DNA of 64,000 nucleotides, from assembly GCA_030267565.1 (NCBI GenBank), contig BRXU01000007.1, positions 1,178,001-1,242,000 on the forward strand, read 5' to 3'. Source of the stretch: Pleodorina starrii. Taxonomy: Eukaryota > Chlorophyta > Chlorophyceae > Chlamydomonadales > Volvocaceae. This document shows positions 51,505 through 62,149 of this stretch, piece by piece (position 1 is the stretch's first letter; each line of letters starts with the position of its first letter). The position numbers were made by a program, and so were the translations under genes. The notes under the pieces are model-generated. The model was not told where the DNA came from and did no database searches. It was given only the letters and a program-made list of their open reading frames with translations.

Positions 51505-54500
51505 TCAGACCTTGCGCCAGTCAAAGGCAATGGGCGCCTGCAGCAGGTGGTCCGGGATGCCGAACGAGTCGCACAGCGCCACCGCCGCGCAGCGAGGCCC
51601 GCCCGCCGTCAGGGTGCCGTACAGCTCCAGGGTGGCGGCGCGCAGCGCCGCCACGTCAGCGCGGTTGATCGCTCCCGCCGCCAGATAGAAGTCCAGGGAG
51701 CGCTGGATGCGGCTCAGGGCGTAGAGCTGAGCCAGCAGGGCCAGGGCGGGGCGGAGAGACGCGGGGGCGCGCTTCACCTCCTGTGGTGTACCGGGACGGC
51801 CAGGGGCGTGAAAAAAACATACCCACGGGTCAAGAGGTTGGGCGGCGAGACAGGCAAGAGAGCGACCTCGAGTATATGCGGTATTGTCATTACCGCAACA
51901 ACGCGACATTCTTCACGGTTCACGGCTCTCAACTCGCGTTAATTGTGGACACCAATAATTTGCTGTTCGCTCCACAATGTGAAGTTTCACCTTCATTCCG
52001 CTCCCAAAGTCCCCAGCAAAACCCGAAATACTTCCCGAAATACTACCTAAAACTTAAATCCCCAAAAAGCCTTACCTGCAGAAAGTTGGCGTGGCAAAAG
52101 CGCTCCATCGAGGCCCAGCCAATCGACACCACAACGTCCAGGTTGCGGTCGAAGGCGGCGGCCGACGCGGCAGCCTTGGCGGCGGCGCCGTCGGCGCGCG
52201 TGGCCGCGGCCGCCATCTCACCCGCCACCTGAGCAACGAGCGCCTGCTCGCGAAACGCCAGCAGCGACTGGACCGCCTTGGAGCAGCTGGCGCCGCCCGC
52301 CGAAAGGGCGCCGGCGGCCGGGACGGCGGGGGCGCCGCGGGCCAGCGCAGCCTTGTCATCGAGCAGGGCGCGAGCCACCTGGATGAAAGAAAGAAAGAAA
52401 GACGAGAGACGAATGATCATCGCGGCATGGACAGAGGGACAGAGACCGGGAGAGGGACAGGGAAACGAGGGAGAGGGGTACAAGAGTTAAGGGGTACTAC
52501 GGTAGTAGTAGCTAGGTAAGGATTTAGGAGAGGGTTACAAAACGGACCACCAGGTGCGCGGGCTGGGCTCCTCCAGACTGCGGACGCACGGTACCTCAGG
52601 TAACACAGCAATCAGCGATCAGCAAAGGGCGCGACACACAAGACAGCGCCGCCTCATAGCACGTAGCACAGCACACGCACCCGTAGCCGCCCCCTCCCAA
52701 CTCCCCTCCCAACCCGGCCGCCCACCTGCTGCATCATGACCGTGTTGTCCCCCTCAAAGGTGACATCGACGTTCATGTCCGTCATCAGAGGCCCGATCTT
52801 GTTGGACGACAGGAAGCCCATGCCGCCGCAGCACTCGCGGCAGTCCTATGGGACGAGGAGAAAAACGACGACGCAGTCGAGAGGGACGAAGACAGTCAGA
52901 CAGTCAGGCGGGCAGTGACTGACGCAAAAACAGAGTTCATCGAGCTGTACTACAATCTACGGTGCCACGCCGGCAGAGCATGATTCGCTAGGCGAGGTCA
53001 GGTCAAGCGAGGGCATCGAAAAGAGATTTTGCCCGATTTCGCCCAACTCGCCCAATAGCGCAGAGAGAGAGAGACACAAACAAAGCGTGTGCGAGCACAC
53101 ATGCCAGCTACTGCGCAGCACGCGGTGAGAGACCCACATCGCAATTTTTTCCCCTCCCCAACAAACTCGCCCGCCCACGCCGCCACTCCCCACTCGACAT
53201 TCGGACACGTCAGTTTCAGTTGCAACAAACAACAACTGAAACTCCCTCTTTCTCAGCCAACCAACCAACCGACAAACCTGCATGGCCTCTACTCGGCCCC
53301 AGGTGGCCGCGGCCTTGAGGCCCGACGACAGCACGTGGATGGCCTTGGCGTCCGCGGCCCGGCGACCCGCCACCAGCCCCTTCAAGTGGCCCAGCGCGAA
53401 GTGCAGCGCATACGTCTGGGCCAGCGGCGGCAGCAGCCGGGCCTGGTGGGTCACATAGTCCATAATGGGACGGTCGCCGAACTGGGTCCGAGAGCAGCCG
53501 TAGCGAATGGCCACCGTGAGCGCCAGCTTGACGCCGTCCACACCGCCAGAGGCAATGAGCACGCGGCCTGCGGATCCAAAGAGGCCACACACACACGTGC
53601 GGGCGTCCCAATGTGCGTTTGCAGACTGTTTGCGTTTGTGGGCTGTTTGCATTTGCGGTATCGAGCGAGCGAGCAACAAAACAAAAGAGATGATGCCCAA
53701 GAGGAGACGCATTCGAGAGCTCAGCCACCCCCCAACCTACCTACCCACCCAACCCACCCAACCCAGACACCCACCCACCCACCCACCCGTGGTCAGTCCT
53801 CCAACCACAGTGCCGAAGCGCTGAGAGACACTCGGAATGGACGACGTGTAGGTGCCGTCGCGAGACACCGACGCAAAGGCGTCCAGCATGTCCTGTTCAG
53901 GAAACACCGCCAGCGACACAGCGACAGCACAACAACAACAACAATCTGCGTTAGCATATGGTGCTGGTGGGATCGAGCCCGTCCCCCCCGGGGCATTACC
54001 GAACACAACCGTCGTCGACGGCATCGTCGTCATTCCGCCCTCCAGCCCTCCATTCCTCCCTCCCCCAGCCCCTCCCACCACGCACACAGCCCTCCTCTCC
54101 CTCCCTCCCCCACGCACCTCGCGGGGCACCCGCACATTGTCAAACCAGATGCGGCCGTTGTCCACTCCGTTCAGACCCATCTTGGGCCCCTGGTCCTGGA
54201 TACGCACTCCGGGCATCAGCCGCCCAGAGTCGTCCCGGATGCGAACAACGAACACGTGGGGGCCCTGAGGATGAGGGTGACGAGGAGTTGAAGGCGGGGC
54301 AGGAGGGGAAAAAGAGAGGGAGGTCGACAAGGGAGCAAAGTGGCAGAGTGGCGGTGAGAAGAAACTAAGAGGTCAGGTGGGACGAGCGGCGCGGAGAGGC
54401 ATGACTATTCGATGTGGCAACCTGACCTCAGCTGATCGACAACGACAGAACCAATCGAGAGAGAGAAAACAAAACATGTCGTATTTGAGACAAGACAATG

Positions 54501-56129
54501 GACAGGAAGGGAAGTGTCATCGGAAGAAAGGGGTCCAGGGCCTGGGACTCAAAAGGGCAATGGGAGCGTCCATCAGCAAGAGCCGCCCCGCCCTCGCCCC
54601 GCCCTTAACCCCTTTAACACACACACTCACAACCCACCTGCCACTGCCCTCCGACCGACAGCTGCGCAAACACGGCGCAGATCTTGCCGTGTTGTCCCGA
54701 CCCGCCGATCCAGTACTTGCTGGCCTCGTCGTTGGGGGTGTTGATGATGAAGGTGCCCGCCTCCTTGTCGTACACTGCCGTAGTCTCAATGCCCATGACG
54801 TTGGAGCCGTGCCCCAGCTCCGTCATTCCGAAGCAGCCGGGCAGCGTCAGGTCGTCCATGCCGGGCAGGTACCTACGACAGTTGAAAGCGGTTGTTGTAC
54901 AACGGCACGAGCAGTTGGGTCGGTTTAGTCAGTTGGGCGTCCTACGAAGTGCGTCCTGCCGGTGGTATTGTACGTTTGTACCGGGTCGGTGTTCATTCTT
55001 CTGGATCGAATCCATGAAGTGCCATGTGTGTCCCATCATCATAAAGGTGCAGGGACACGGGCGCCACACTCGGGAATCTCCACCCCCGCATCATCTACTC
55101 TGCAAGACAGACCCACTTGGCGTGGTGGTAGGCGGTGCCGAGCTTGGCGATGGTGCCGCCGCACAGCGTGAAGTGCACTCCGGCCTTGATGGCCAACGAG
55201 TAGTCGGCGTACATAAGGCCCTCGAGGGCCGCGATGAAGCGGCGGGGGTCTGTGCGGGCCGGGGAAAGGACCGCGACGGGCAGCGAGGGCGCCAGGGAGG
55301 GAAAAGGGGTGGGTTCAAGTGAGGAATGCCATGGTGACATCGACTTCGACGTTTTGAGAGGCTGTGGCGCCCTGTTGATATGTGAATAGGGGCGGGGTGT
55401 GGGCTGGATGGCCTCACATAAGGGCTTCCCGCATTTGGACTGCGAAAGGTAAATACGACAAGAGCATCGGGAGTGAGACAGAGCAACGTGTGCCACACAA
55501 AACAGGTCAATATATGCTGAAGCCCTGGCAGATTATCGCTGCTGCTGCTCTTGTAGCTGCAAGAAACGGTCCCGGTGCGCGGGCTCAATGGGGGGCTTAC
55601 CGTTGGTGTAGTCGCGGACCGAGAAAAACTTCTGCGCCACGAACTTCTTCAGGCGCACAAGCGTCTGCTCCCTGAAATCCATGAGCCCCTGGTAGTGGTT
55701 CGGCCTGTACAGGTCGTCCTGGAGGGAGCACGCAGGCGCAGCGGGACGGCGCGTGCCACGTCAGCGCGCGGAACAACGGTAAAGCAGCGACACCGGGCTT
55801 TCCACATGGCTTCAATATTCAAGCCTCGAATATGGTTTAATATGGCTGCAGAATTATGGCAACCAACATTTGTGGACAACGAGCACAAGCTGACACCCCG
55901 CTTCGCCTAGGGCCCACTACCACATTCCCCTCGCAAGAGCGGTTACCCGTCACACATACGGTACGCTCACCTTCAGAAACTCATAGACAGCCTCCCGCAA
56001 CTCCTTGTTGTCGTGGACAAGGAAGTCCTTCATCTCCTTGGTATCCACGACGAGACGAGTCGCTTGGCCCGCAGTCACTTGTCGAGCGAGCACCTCAAGC
56101 CTTTCACTGGCTTTCTGCGTCGAGGCCAT
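51505..56129 (-). CDS. ACX: Acyl-CoA oxidase (peroxisomal, ACX2/ACX3-like)
   Basis: Flavoenzyme that oxidises acyl-CoA to trans-2-enoyl-CoA with release of H2O2, the first step of microbody beta-oxidation. Ten exons join in phase: 56129-55971, 55718-55601, 55249-55117, 54872-54638, 54264-54118, 53892-53787, 53567-53278, 52845-52726, 52378-52076 and 51780-51505, giving 628 residues. Landmarks are DDLYRPNHYQG (54-64), GCFGMTELGHGSNV (149-162, flavin/substrate region), YWIGGSGQHG, GVRIQDQGPKMGLNGVDNG, RYGCSRTQFG, DCRECCGGMGF (397-407) and VTFEGDNTVMMQQ (424-436). The C-terminal region has CDSFGIPDHLLQAPIAFDW. The end, WRKV, is not a PTS1 signal, but residues 10-18 (RLEVLARQV) resemble a PTS2 nonapeptide, as in plant ACX2/ACX3. 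The start is set by ATG in the context CCAAACATGG. The only non-standard donor is GTTTGT after exon 7. Confidence 0.93.
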
Positions 56130-56500
56130 GTTTGGCTATTTATGTCAAAAGGAGTTGAAGTCAACGGACTTAACCCAAATGGGTTTGGGTTTAAGCTGCG
56201 GGAAGCTTATATGTTCAGGACCAGAACTGTTTGTATACCCAAGATGACCTCCTTTCTCAGCTTGAAAGGACAATATTTATGCTGCATACGCACGCGGGGT
56301 ACAGGTCATACTTCGCCCCTCCAGTTAGTCCACGCAAGCAGCAGCCGTACACAATCGTACAACGACGCGAGGACGCGAGCTTCTGGCGAGAGTTGGATGC
56401 AAGCCGCGTATCGCATGCCCACGTGTGCGACTGCTAGCTATAGCAAAGAAATATATATAATCGGAAGTGTTTTAGTAGGCCCGTTCCGGCTCCAAGCATC
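56130..56500. promoter_or_regulatory. Shared upstream region of ACX and the lumenal protein gene
   Basis: The two start codons are divergent and 371 bases apart. A TATA-like ATATATATAA is at 56451-56460, about 40 bases before the plus-strand ATG. On the minus strand a CATATAAGC element lies near 56206-56214, about 80 bases before the ACX ATG. Assignment of either to a transcript start is inferred. Confidence 0.5.
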
Positions 56501-59500
56501 ATGGCGCTTGCGCTCCGCCGGACATCCCAGGTACTTTTGAATAGTTATAGGTTTGCATCCATTTAATTCTTGAACAGAATCCACTTGATCGGCTTACGGG
56601 ACGCACTGTATGCGACTTTGAAGATACTTTTTGTTTCGCAGTAGATAGGAGCACGATGTCTCACATACCATTGCTATGCAGGCATCATGCAGCACGTCGG
56701 CGTCCGCGTCGCGTGGTGCTTGGACAGGTGGGAAGGTTTGTCTCGGCCCTGTAACGCCATCGGATGGCCGTGCCAAAGGAATCGAACGCGGCACAAACCA
56801 TTCGCATTGTATATTTTGCAGTTGGCCGTAAGCATGCGCCGATCATCTGTCAAGCGGCTAAGCAGGTGCGGAAGCACGACGACCACTCGCAGCGACAGGC
56901 AGGGGCTTACCCGACTAGCGGAATCTTCCTGGCGCTTTCCCACATGGGTTCGTTTGATCTTCAAGAGCCTAGTTTTGCGTAGCAGCGGTCCATTACAACC
57001 AGCTTTTGAATTTAGGAGTGAGCCGAAAGGCTGGCAAGCCACGAACTTCGCGTCCACGAAACGTAAGATGCTCAGGGCGCAGCCCTGACTCCCCGTCCTC
57101 ACCCCCTTCGGGGCACGCTACAATCCGTTCTCTTCCCCGCTATCTCCGCAGCGATGTACACTTCCAACGCACCTTCTCGGGCCCGTCACCCTTCCCACTG
57201 CCCTTCCCCCGGCTCCGGAACCCGCACCTTTCATTGCTTGCCGCAACGCCGCCTCGCCCTGCCTCTCGCCGCATCCCATACCCGGACCCTCCCTCCCCAG
57301 GAGCCAGCAGCCAGCCCCGCACTGCGCCACCTGGCGGCGGGCCTGCTGGCGGTGTCCTCCGCCGCAGCGCTGGCGCTCACCGCCGCGCCCCTGGACGCGT
57401 CGGCAGTGTCTGGTGGCGGCGGTGTCTCCGAGTCGCTTGCGGGTGGGTGGGTGTCTGGCTGGCTGGCTGTCGGGGCCACGGAATGGCCGGCAGGGCACGT
57501 CGCGGACGCGGGCGACCGCACAGAGGCGGTGCGGCGGCGCGTGGTGCCGGCCGGCCCACCCGCCGCCGCCCGCCGAACAACGGTCCGCGCACACGCACGC
57601 GCACACGCACGCGCACACGCACGCGCCCCTACCGCCTGTGTCGGTGCGCATGGCCCCATCGCCGGTCCCCTTCCTGGCTGCCTCGCCTCGCCTCGCAGTG
57701 TGTGCCCCTGACTGTGTTGCCCGAGGCTACTGTGTTGCCTCGGGCGGGTGAAAGGCACGCCACACCCCCCCCACACACACCCGGCTGTGACGTCCCATGG
57801 CCAGCTGCCGTCCCGCGTCGCCCCGGCGCATCTGCCCCCGACCCCGCGTCGCCCCGCCAACCACCTCCCCAGCGAGACCGCCACCTCGCCTCTGACCCGC
57901 TCCTCCCCGCCGCCCTCCTCCTTCCCGACCAGGTAAGGATCTGTCCGGCAGGGACCTGCGGAAGTTCAAGCTCACGAAGGCCAACTTGCGTAAGGTGGGT
58001 GATGGGGGCAGGATGGGGCGGGGGAGGGAGGTTGCTTGGGCGGGGGAGGGAGGGAGGTGCGGGGTTGGTTCGCGGCCGCGGCGGACGCTTCCCTGCGGGC
58101 GGGGGCCTGCGCTGCGCTGCCCTGCCCTGGGAGGCGCGCTGCGAGCGGCGCGAGGAGCGAAGCTGCAGAGGCGGCGGAAGCGCCCGGCGGAAGCGGCAGC
58201 AGGACTGCGTTGCGCTTCACAAGCGCGTTGCTGAGGCGGAAGTCCAGTCCGTCCGGCGTGGTCGTGGGTCTCCAAGCCTCCATGCCTCCATTAGCATTTC
58301 GCGCCGCATGGCTCTCACTCCTCGCCCTGTGCCCCCTGTTCTGTCGGGCACGTCCCTGCCACAGACCAACTTTTCCGGCGCCAATTTGGAGGGAGTGTCG
58401 CTGTTTGGCAGCCTGAGTGGTGGGTGGCGTTTGCGTGGCGCCGGGGGGAGGGAAGGGGAGGGTATGGTAGGAGAGGGGAGGGGAGGGAAGGGAAGGGAAG
58501 GGTGTCGGCTAGTAACTACCAGCAGTAAACAGTAATCATTACTCCCCGCCTCGGCCTCCCCCGGCTGACGGCCTGCGCCCTGCACCCTCAACGGCCTCGT
58601 CCCTCCCTGGCGCTGCTGGCCCCTCCCTGGTCCTGCTCGCGCCTCCTCGGGCGCGGCCCCACTCCCTGCACACACGCGGGCCCCCTCCCCTCTCTCCACC
58701 CTCTCCCCCCTCAACCGCGGGTCAAGCAGCAATGTTGGTAACGTTTGGGAATGGGTGGGATAACATTAACAGTTCCGGAGGTTCAGCGGCTGTCGCAGCT
58801 TGATCATCAACGTCCGCAGTGACTCATTATTTTATAAAGGAGCATATCACTCCCTGAACCCCCCTCTCCCTCCCGGGAGCTGTTGCCACCGACAGAGGGC
58901 GCCATCTTCCGCGGCGCCAATCTGCGCAACGCCGACCTGGAGAGCGGCAACTACGAGTTTGCGGACTTTACGGATGCGGTGATGGAGGGCGCCTTTGTCA
59001 ACAATGCGCAGTTCGTCAAGGTGCGAGAGGCGGTGCTGCTGCGAGGCGGTGCGAGAGTCGGACGACGACGACGCCACCTTTTTGGGGCTTACTTTTTGGC
59101 GCTGCGCCCCAGCAACACCGCGCGCGAGCTGCCCGTGCCTGTTTATTAGGCAGCGATTGCAATGCTCTGCCGGGAGTGTGATGGGGATCCGTTTCTGTGC
59201 TGTGCTGCTACTGCGCGTTGGCGCCGCGTGTTGTACTGACTGGGATAAACTAACTAGCCGTTTGCAAAAGGCTCGTCGGTTTGGCTCGCAATGGTAGGGC
59301 CCCCCAATCAGCGACCCATGGGTCACCCGCCGACTCGCCGACCCACGGGTCCTTCCCTCCCTCTCTCTTTCTTTCCTGCGCAGGTGACAATCACCGGCTC
59401 GGATTGGACCGATGTGGTGCTGCGCAAGGATATTCAGAAGGAGCTGTGCGCCATTGCCGACGGCGTTAACCCCACCACGGGGGTGGCCACCAGGGACAGC

Positions 59501-59515
59501 CTGCTGTGCCCGTGA
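56501..59515 (+). CDS. Thylakoid lumenal pentapeptide-repeat protein
   Basis: Seven exons join in phase to 246 residues: 56501-56530, 56682-56727, 57152-57442, 57933-57994, 58365-58419, 58896-59020 and 59384-59515. The precursor starts MALALRRTSQ and continues as an Ala/Ser/Arg-rich chloroplast transit peptide. A second hydrophobic segment (about 86-106, LAAGLLAVSSAAALAL) ends in DASA110, the usual lumenal peptidase site. The mature part (about 136 residues) has pentapeptide repeats A(N/D)LXX: KDLSGRDLR, KANLRK, TNFSGANLEG, FRGANLRNADLESG, YEFADFTDAV. The C-terminus holds WTDVVLRKDIQKELC and GVNPTTGVATRDSLLC, whose two Cys could form the disulfide of plant lumenal pentapeptide proteins (TL15/TL17/TL20.3 group). 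The exact biochemical role of this family is unknown. Exon 2 is small but restores both phase and transit-peptide character. Confidence 0.9.
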
Positions 59516-62149
59516 GGCGCGGATTGCACCTCACCGGGTTCGAACAGGGGTGTTGTGCACACGCATGCACATACACGCTCACACTGAGGGCTACGAGGAG
59601 GAGGAGGAGGGTTGTGGCGGTGGTGGCAATGGCTGCGTTGCCCGTTTGTGGGGGAATGTTGCGCCGCCGAGTTGCACTTTTTGTGGGTTTTGGACCGATT
59701 TCATTTATTGGCTGTCTTGGGGATTTGGGCAATGCCGGCAGGTTTTTGCGCGCTGCTCCGATGAGGTAACACACTCCCCGCACTATTTTGAGGAGCTTCG
59801 CCATCGCCGCCACAGTTTTGCACTTGTCCCTCGTGGCGCGTGATGTGAGACGAGATACTGTTTAGGAGGAGGAAGGAGGAAGAATTAGGATTTTGTGTTA
59901 GAAGTGTGTGGTGGGCGAAGGCGGAAGCGGGTGCATCGGTGGCGGGTGATGGGCGGTGCGGGGGCCACAGCGGGAGAGACGCGACAGATCCGCGGTTGAA
60001 GCCCTCGACGCGAATGCGGTTCTTTGGGGACGCCGGAGGACTGACTGGTTTGCGAGTGTTTGCGCCGTGCTTGACTTTCGCCGGCTTTAATGGTTTCTCA
60101 CTCGGCCCGCCCGACATCGGTTTTCCGTTTTCCACTCAAGTACCGTATCATACAGTACCCTGCCACCATTAAAGTAATGTACAGACGCACGTGCAGTCGC
60201 AGTCGCGCACGCTCCCTGATGCCCCACCGCGTACTCGGCCGCTACCCTCGCCGTTCCAAGTTCGCGCACCGTCAGACCGCTTGTATCAAGTGCCCCTGCC
60301 TGCCGATCTTCCGTTCCGTCTGCGAACGAAACGGATAAAGGAGCTGCCCCACTACAATGCAGATTACGGTACACTTGCCAATATCGGCATCTCCGAAGGT
60401 GGCAGGTCAGCCACAGCAGCCAATCAGCTAGCAGATGAGCGGCAGGCGGCAACCAGTTCGCGATCCGGGCGACGGCCTCAAGCAACGAAACGGGTCCGCA
60501 TTCCGCAGCCCCCCAAAAGCGGCGCCGCCGAGTCCAAAGAAAGTTCGAAACACGCTCTTGAGCATTGCAATGCCTCTCTTCGATAACAGACCGTGGCTCA
60601 AGGTCGCTCACTACGGGTAGGAATACTCAATACCTGATGCGCTGGGGAATCCGCACGCCGTCAAGAAAGCCGGGCGGCGTCGGTGCCGCGCGCGGGTCAC
60701 TTTATAAAGTGAGGTGCTGTGGGTTTGCCCCTCGCTCTCCCAGATCCTGTCCGAGCTCTCGCCCTCCTCCTTCAAACCCTCCCAACGCCAAACTCAGGGC
60801 AGAGCAGTACATGCCGGAAGGTCCACCACCACCGCCCCCACCAGTCCACCAGCACCACCACCACCGTACCCAGCACCACCAGCACCACCATACCCAAGCC
60901 TGCTGCTCCTGGCGCAGAGAAATCTTCTCTGCCGGAAGTGACGTCACGTCAGCTTGTAAGCTGTAACAGATACAGAACATAAACTCTAAATCACCGGAAT
61001 GAAAGTCGGGATCCGACAACGCCGACAAACGACGCAAACGGGGAGGCGCCCAGGCCCAATCACGCGCGCCCCTAGCCTGAGCACCCAGAGGCAGGCCCCG
61101 GCCCCTCTCGCCTCAGGGCCAAGGGGGGAGGTTCGGGGGCGGCTGGCTGTAAGGCTCACGAATTGGGGGGCGGGGGCATCAACCGACCACAAGCCATTGA
61201 CCGGGTGCGCAACGCGGCAATGCGCCGCGTCCGGCAACCCCCTAACCCCCCCCCCCGCCCCAGCAGTACACCAGCGCCGGGACTGACACGCCCTCTCCGC
61301 AACACATCGACGCATACAGCGAGCTCCGACTTCCAAACCACACCAATACCAAACCAAACCACACACCACACCACATCACACCACCACACCACACCACATC
61401 ACACCACACCACACACCACCACATGCGGGATGCGGCATCACCCACAAACCACATCGCCCAGCGGCGCAGCAGCTGGAAACCCTGAACCCTCACCACCCAA
61501 CCCTGCGCACCCCGGCACAACCTGCCAATCGTTCGTTCGTTCGTTCGGTCGGTCATCCCGCCCATCGCGGGTGCCCTTTCCATGTTCCGGTCTTTCCATG
61601 TTCCGCGCGGTCTTTCCATGTTCCGGTCTTTCCATGTTCCGCGCGCCCTTCCCCCTCCCCTCCCTCCCTCCCTTCCCTCACGCGGAACCCGTCCGCCCGC
61701 CAGGCACTGCCGGTGCCGGGGCTGATTGGAGCCGGCGGCAGCCGGGGTGCGCCAATCAGAGTCGCCCAGGCAGTGCCGCCAGGCAGCACCGGAGCCATAT
61801 TCAGCTAGTCCGCCCGGCCCGGCCCGGCCAGACCAGGCGCCTCCCGCCAGCCTCGGTGACCACGCACGCACGTTGCAGTCAGTCAGTCAGTCAGTCCAGT
61901 CCAGTTCAGTGCAGTTCGGTGCAGTTTCAGAGCGCCATTCCAAACTTTCTGTCCGCAGTCAACGCACGCGCGGCTTGCCTCCAGATGCCTGGGTGGTACC
62001 TGGGTGGTACCTGGGTGCACGTGCGGGATATCTGGGGGTGATACGCACGCGCACTGGCATGGCCGCACGCGCCGACTGGCCCCCCGACCTTCCCAGCCCT
62101 CAGCCTTTTTTGCGGTATTGCTTTTATTACTCCCTCCCTCCCGAGTCTC
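59516..62149. other. Region between convergent genes, no convincing gene
   Basis: Probably the 3' UTRs of the two converging genes and spacer. TGTAA occurs at 60955-60959, 60962-60966 and near 61149, so the plus-strand transcript may end there. A TGACGTCA palindrome is at 60939-60946. Simple repeats include CCA/CAC tracts at about 60820-60895 and 61340-61425. A minisatellite is annotated separately. Open frames here are compositional. Confidence 0.4.
61576..61645. repeat. 36-bp minisatellite made of CTTTCCATGTTCCG halves
   Basis: Four copies of CTTTCCATGTTCCG alternate between endings GGT (16-bp half) and CGCGGT (20-bp half), making two 36-bp higher-order units. Confidence 0.85.

Noticed and set aside
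57006..58535. 509-codon plus-strand frame over the pentapeptide gene
   Set aside because: It runs through GC-rich introns in another frame and has no transit peptide or repeat pattern. The spliced seven-exon model explains the region.
60087..60611. 174-codon minus-strand frame
   Set aside because: Resembles no family I know, lies between convergent genes and has no splice or start context that favours it.
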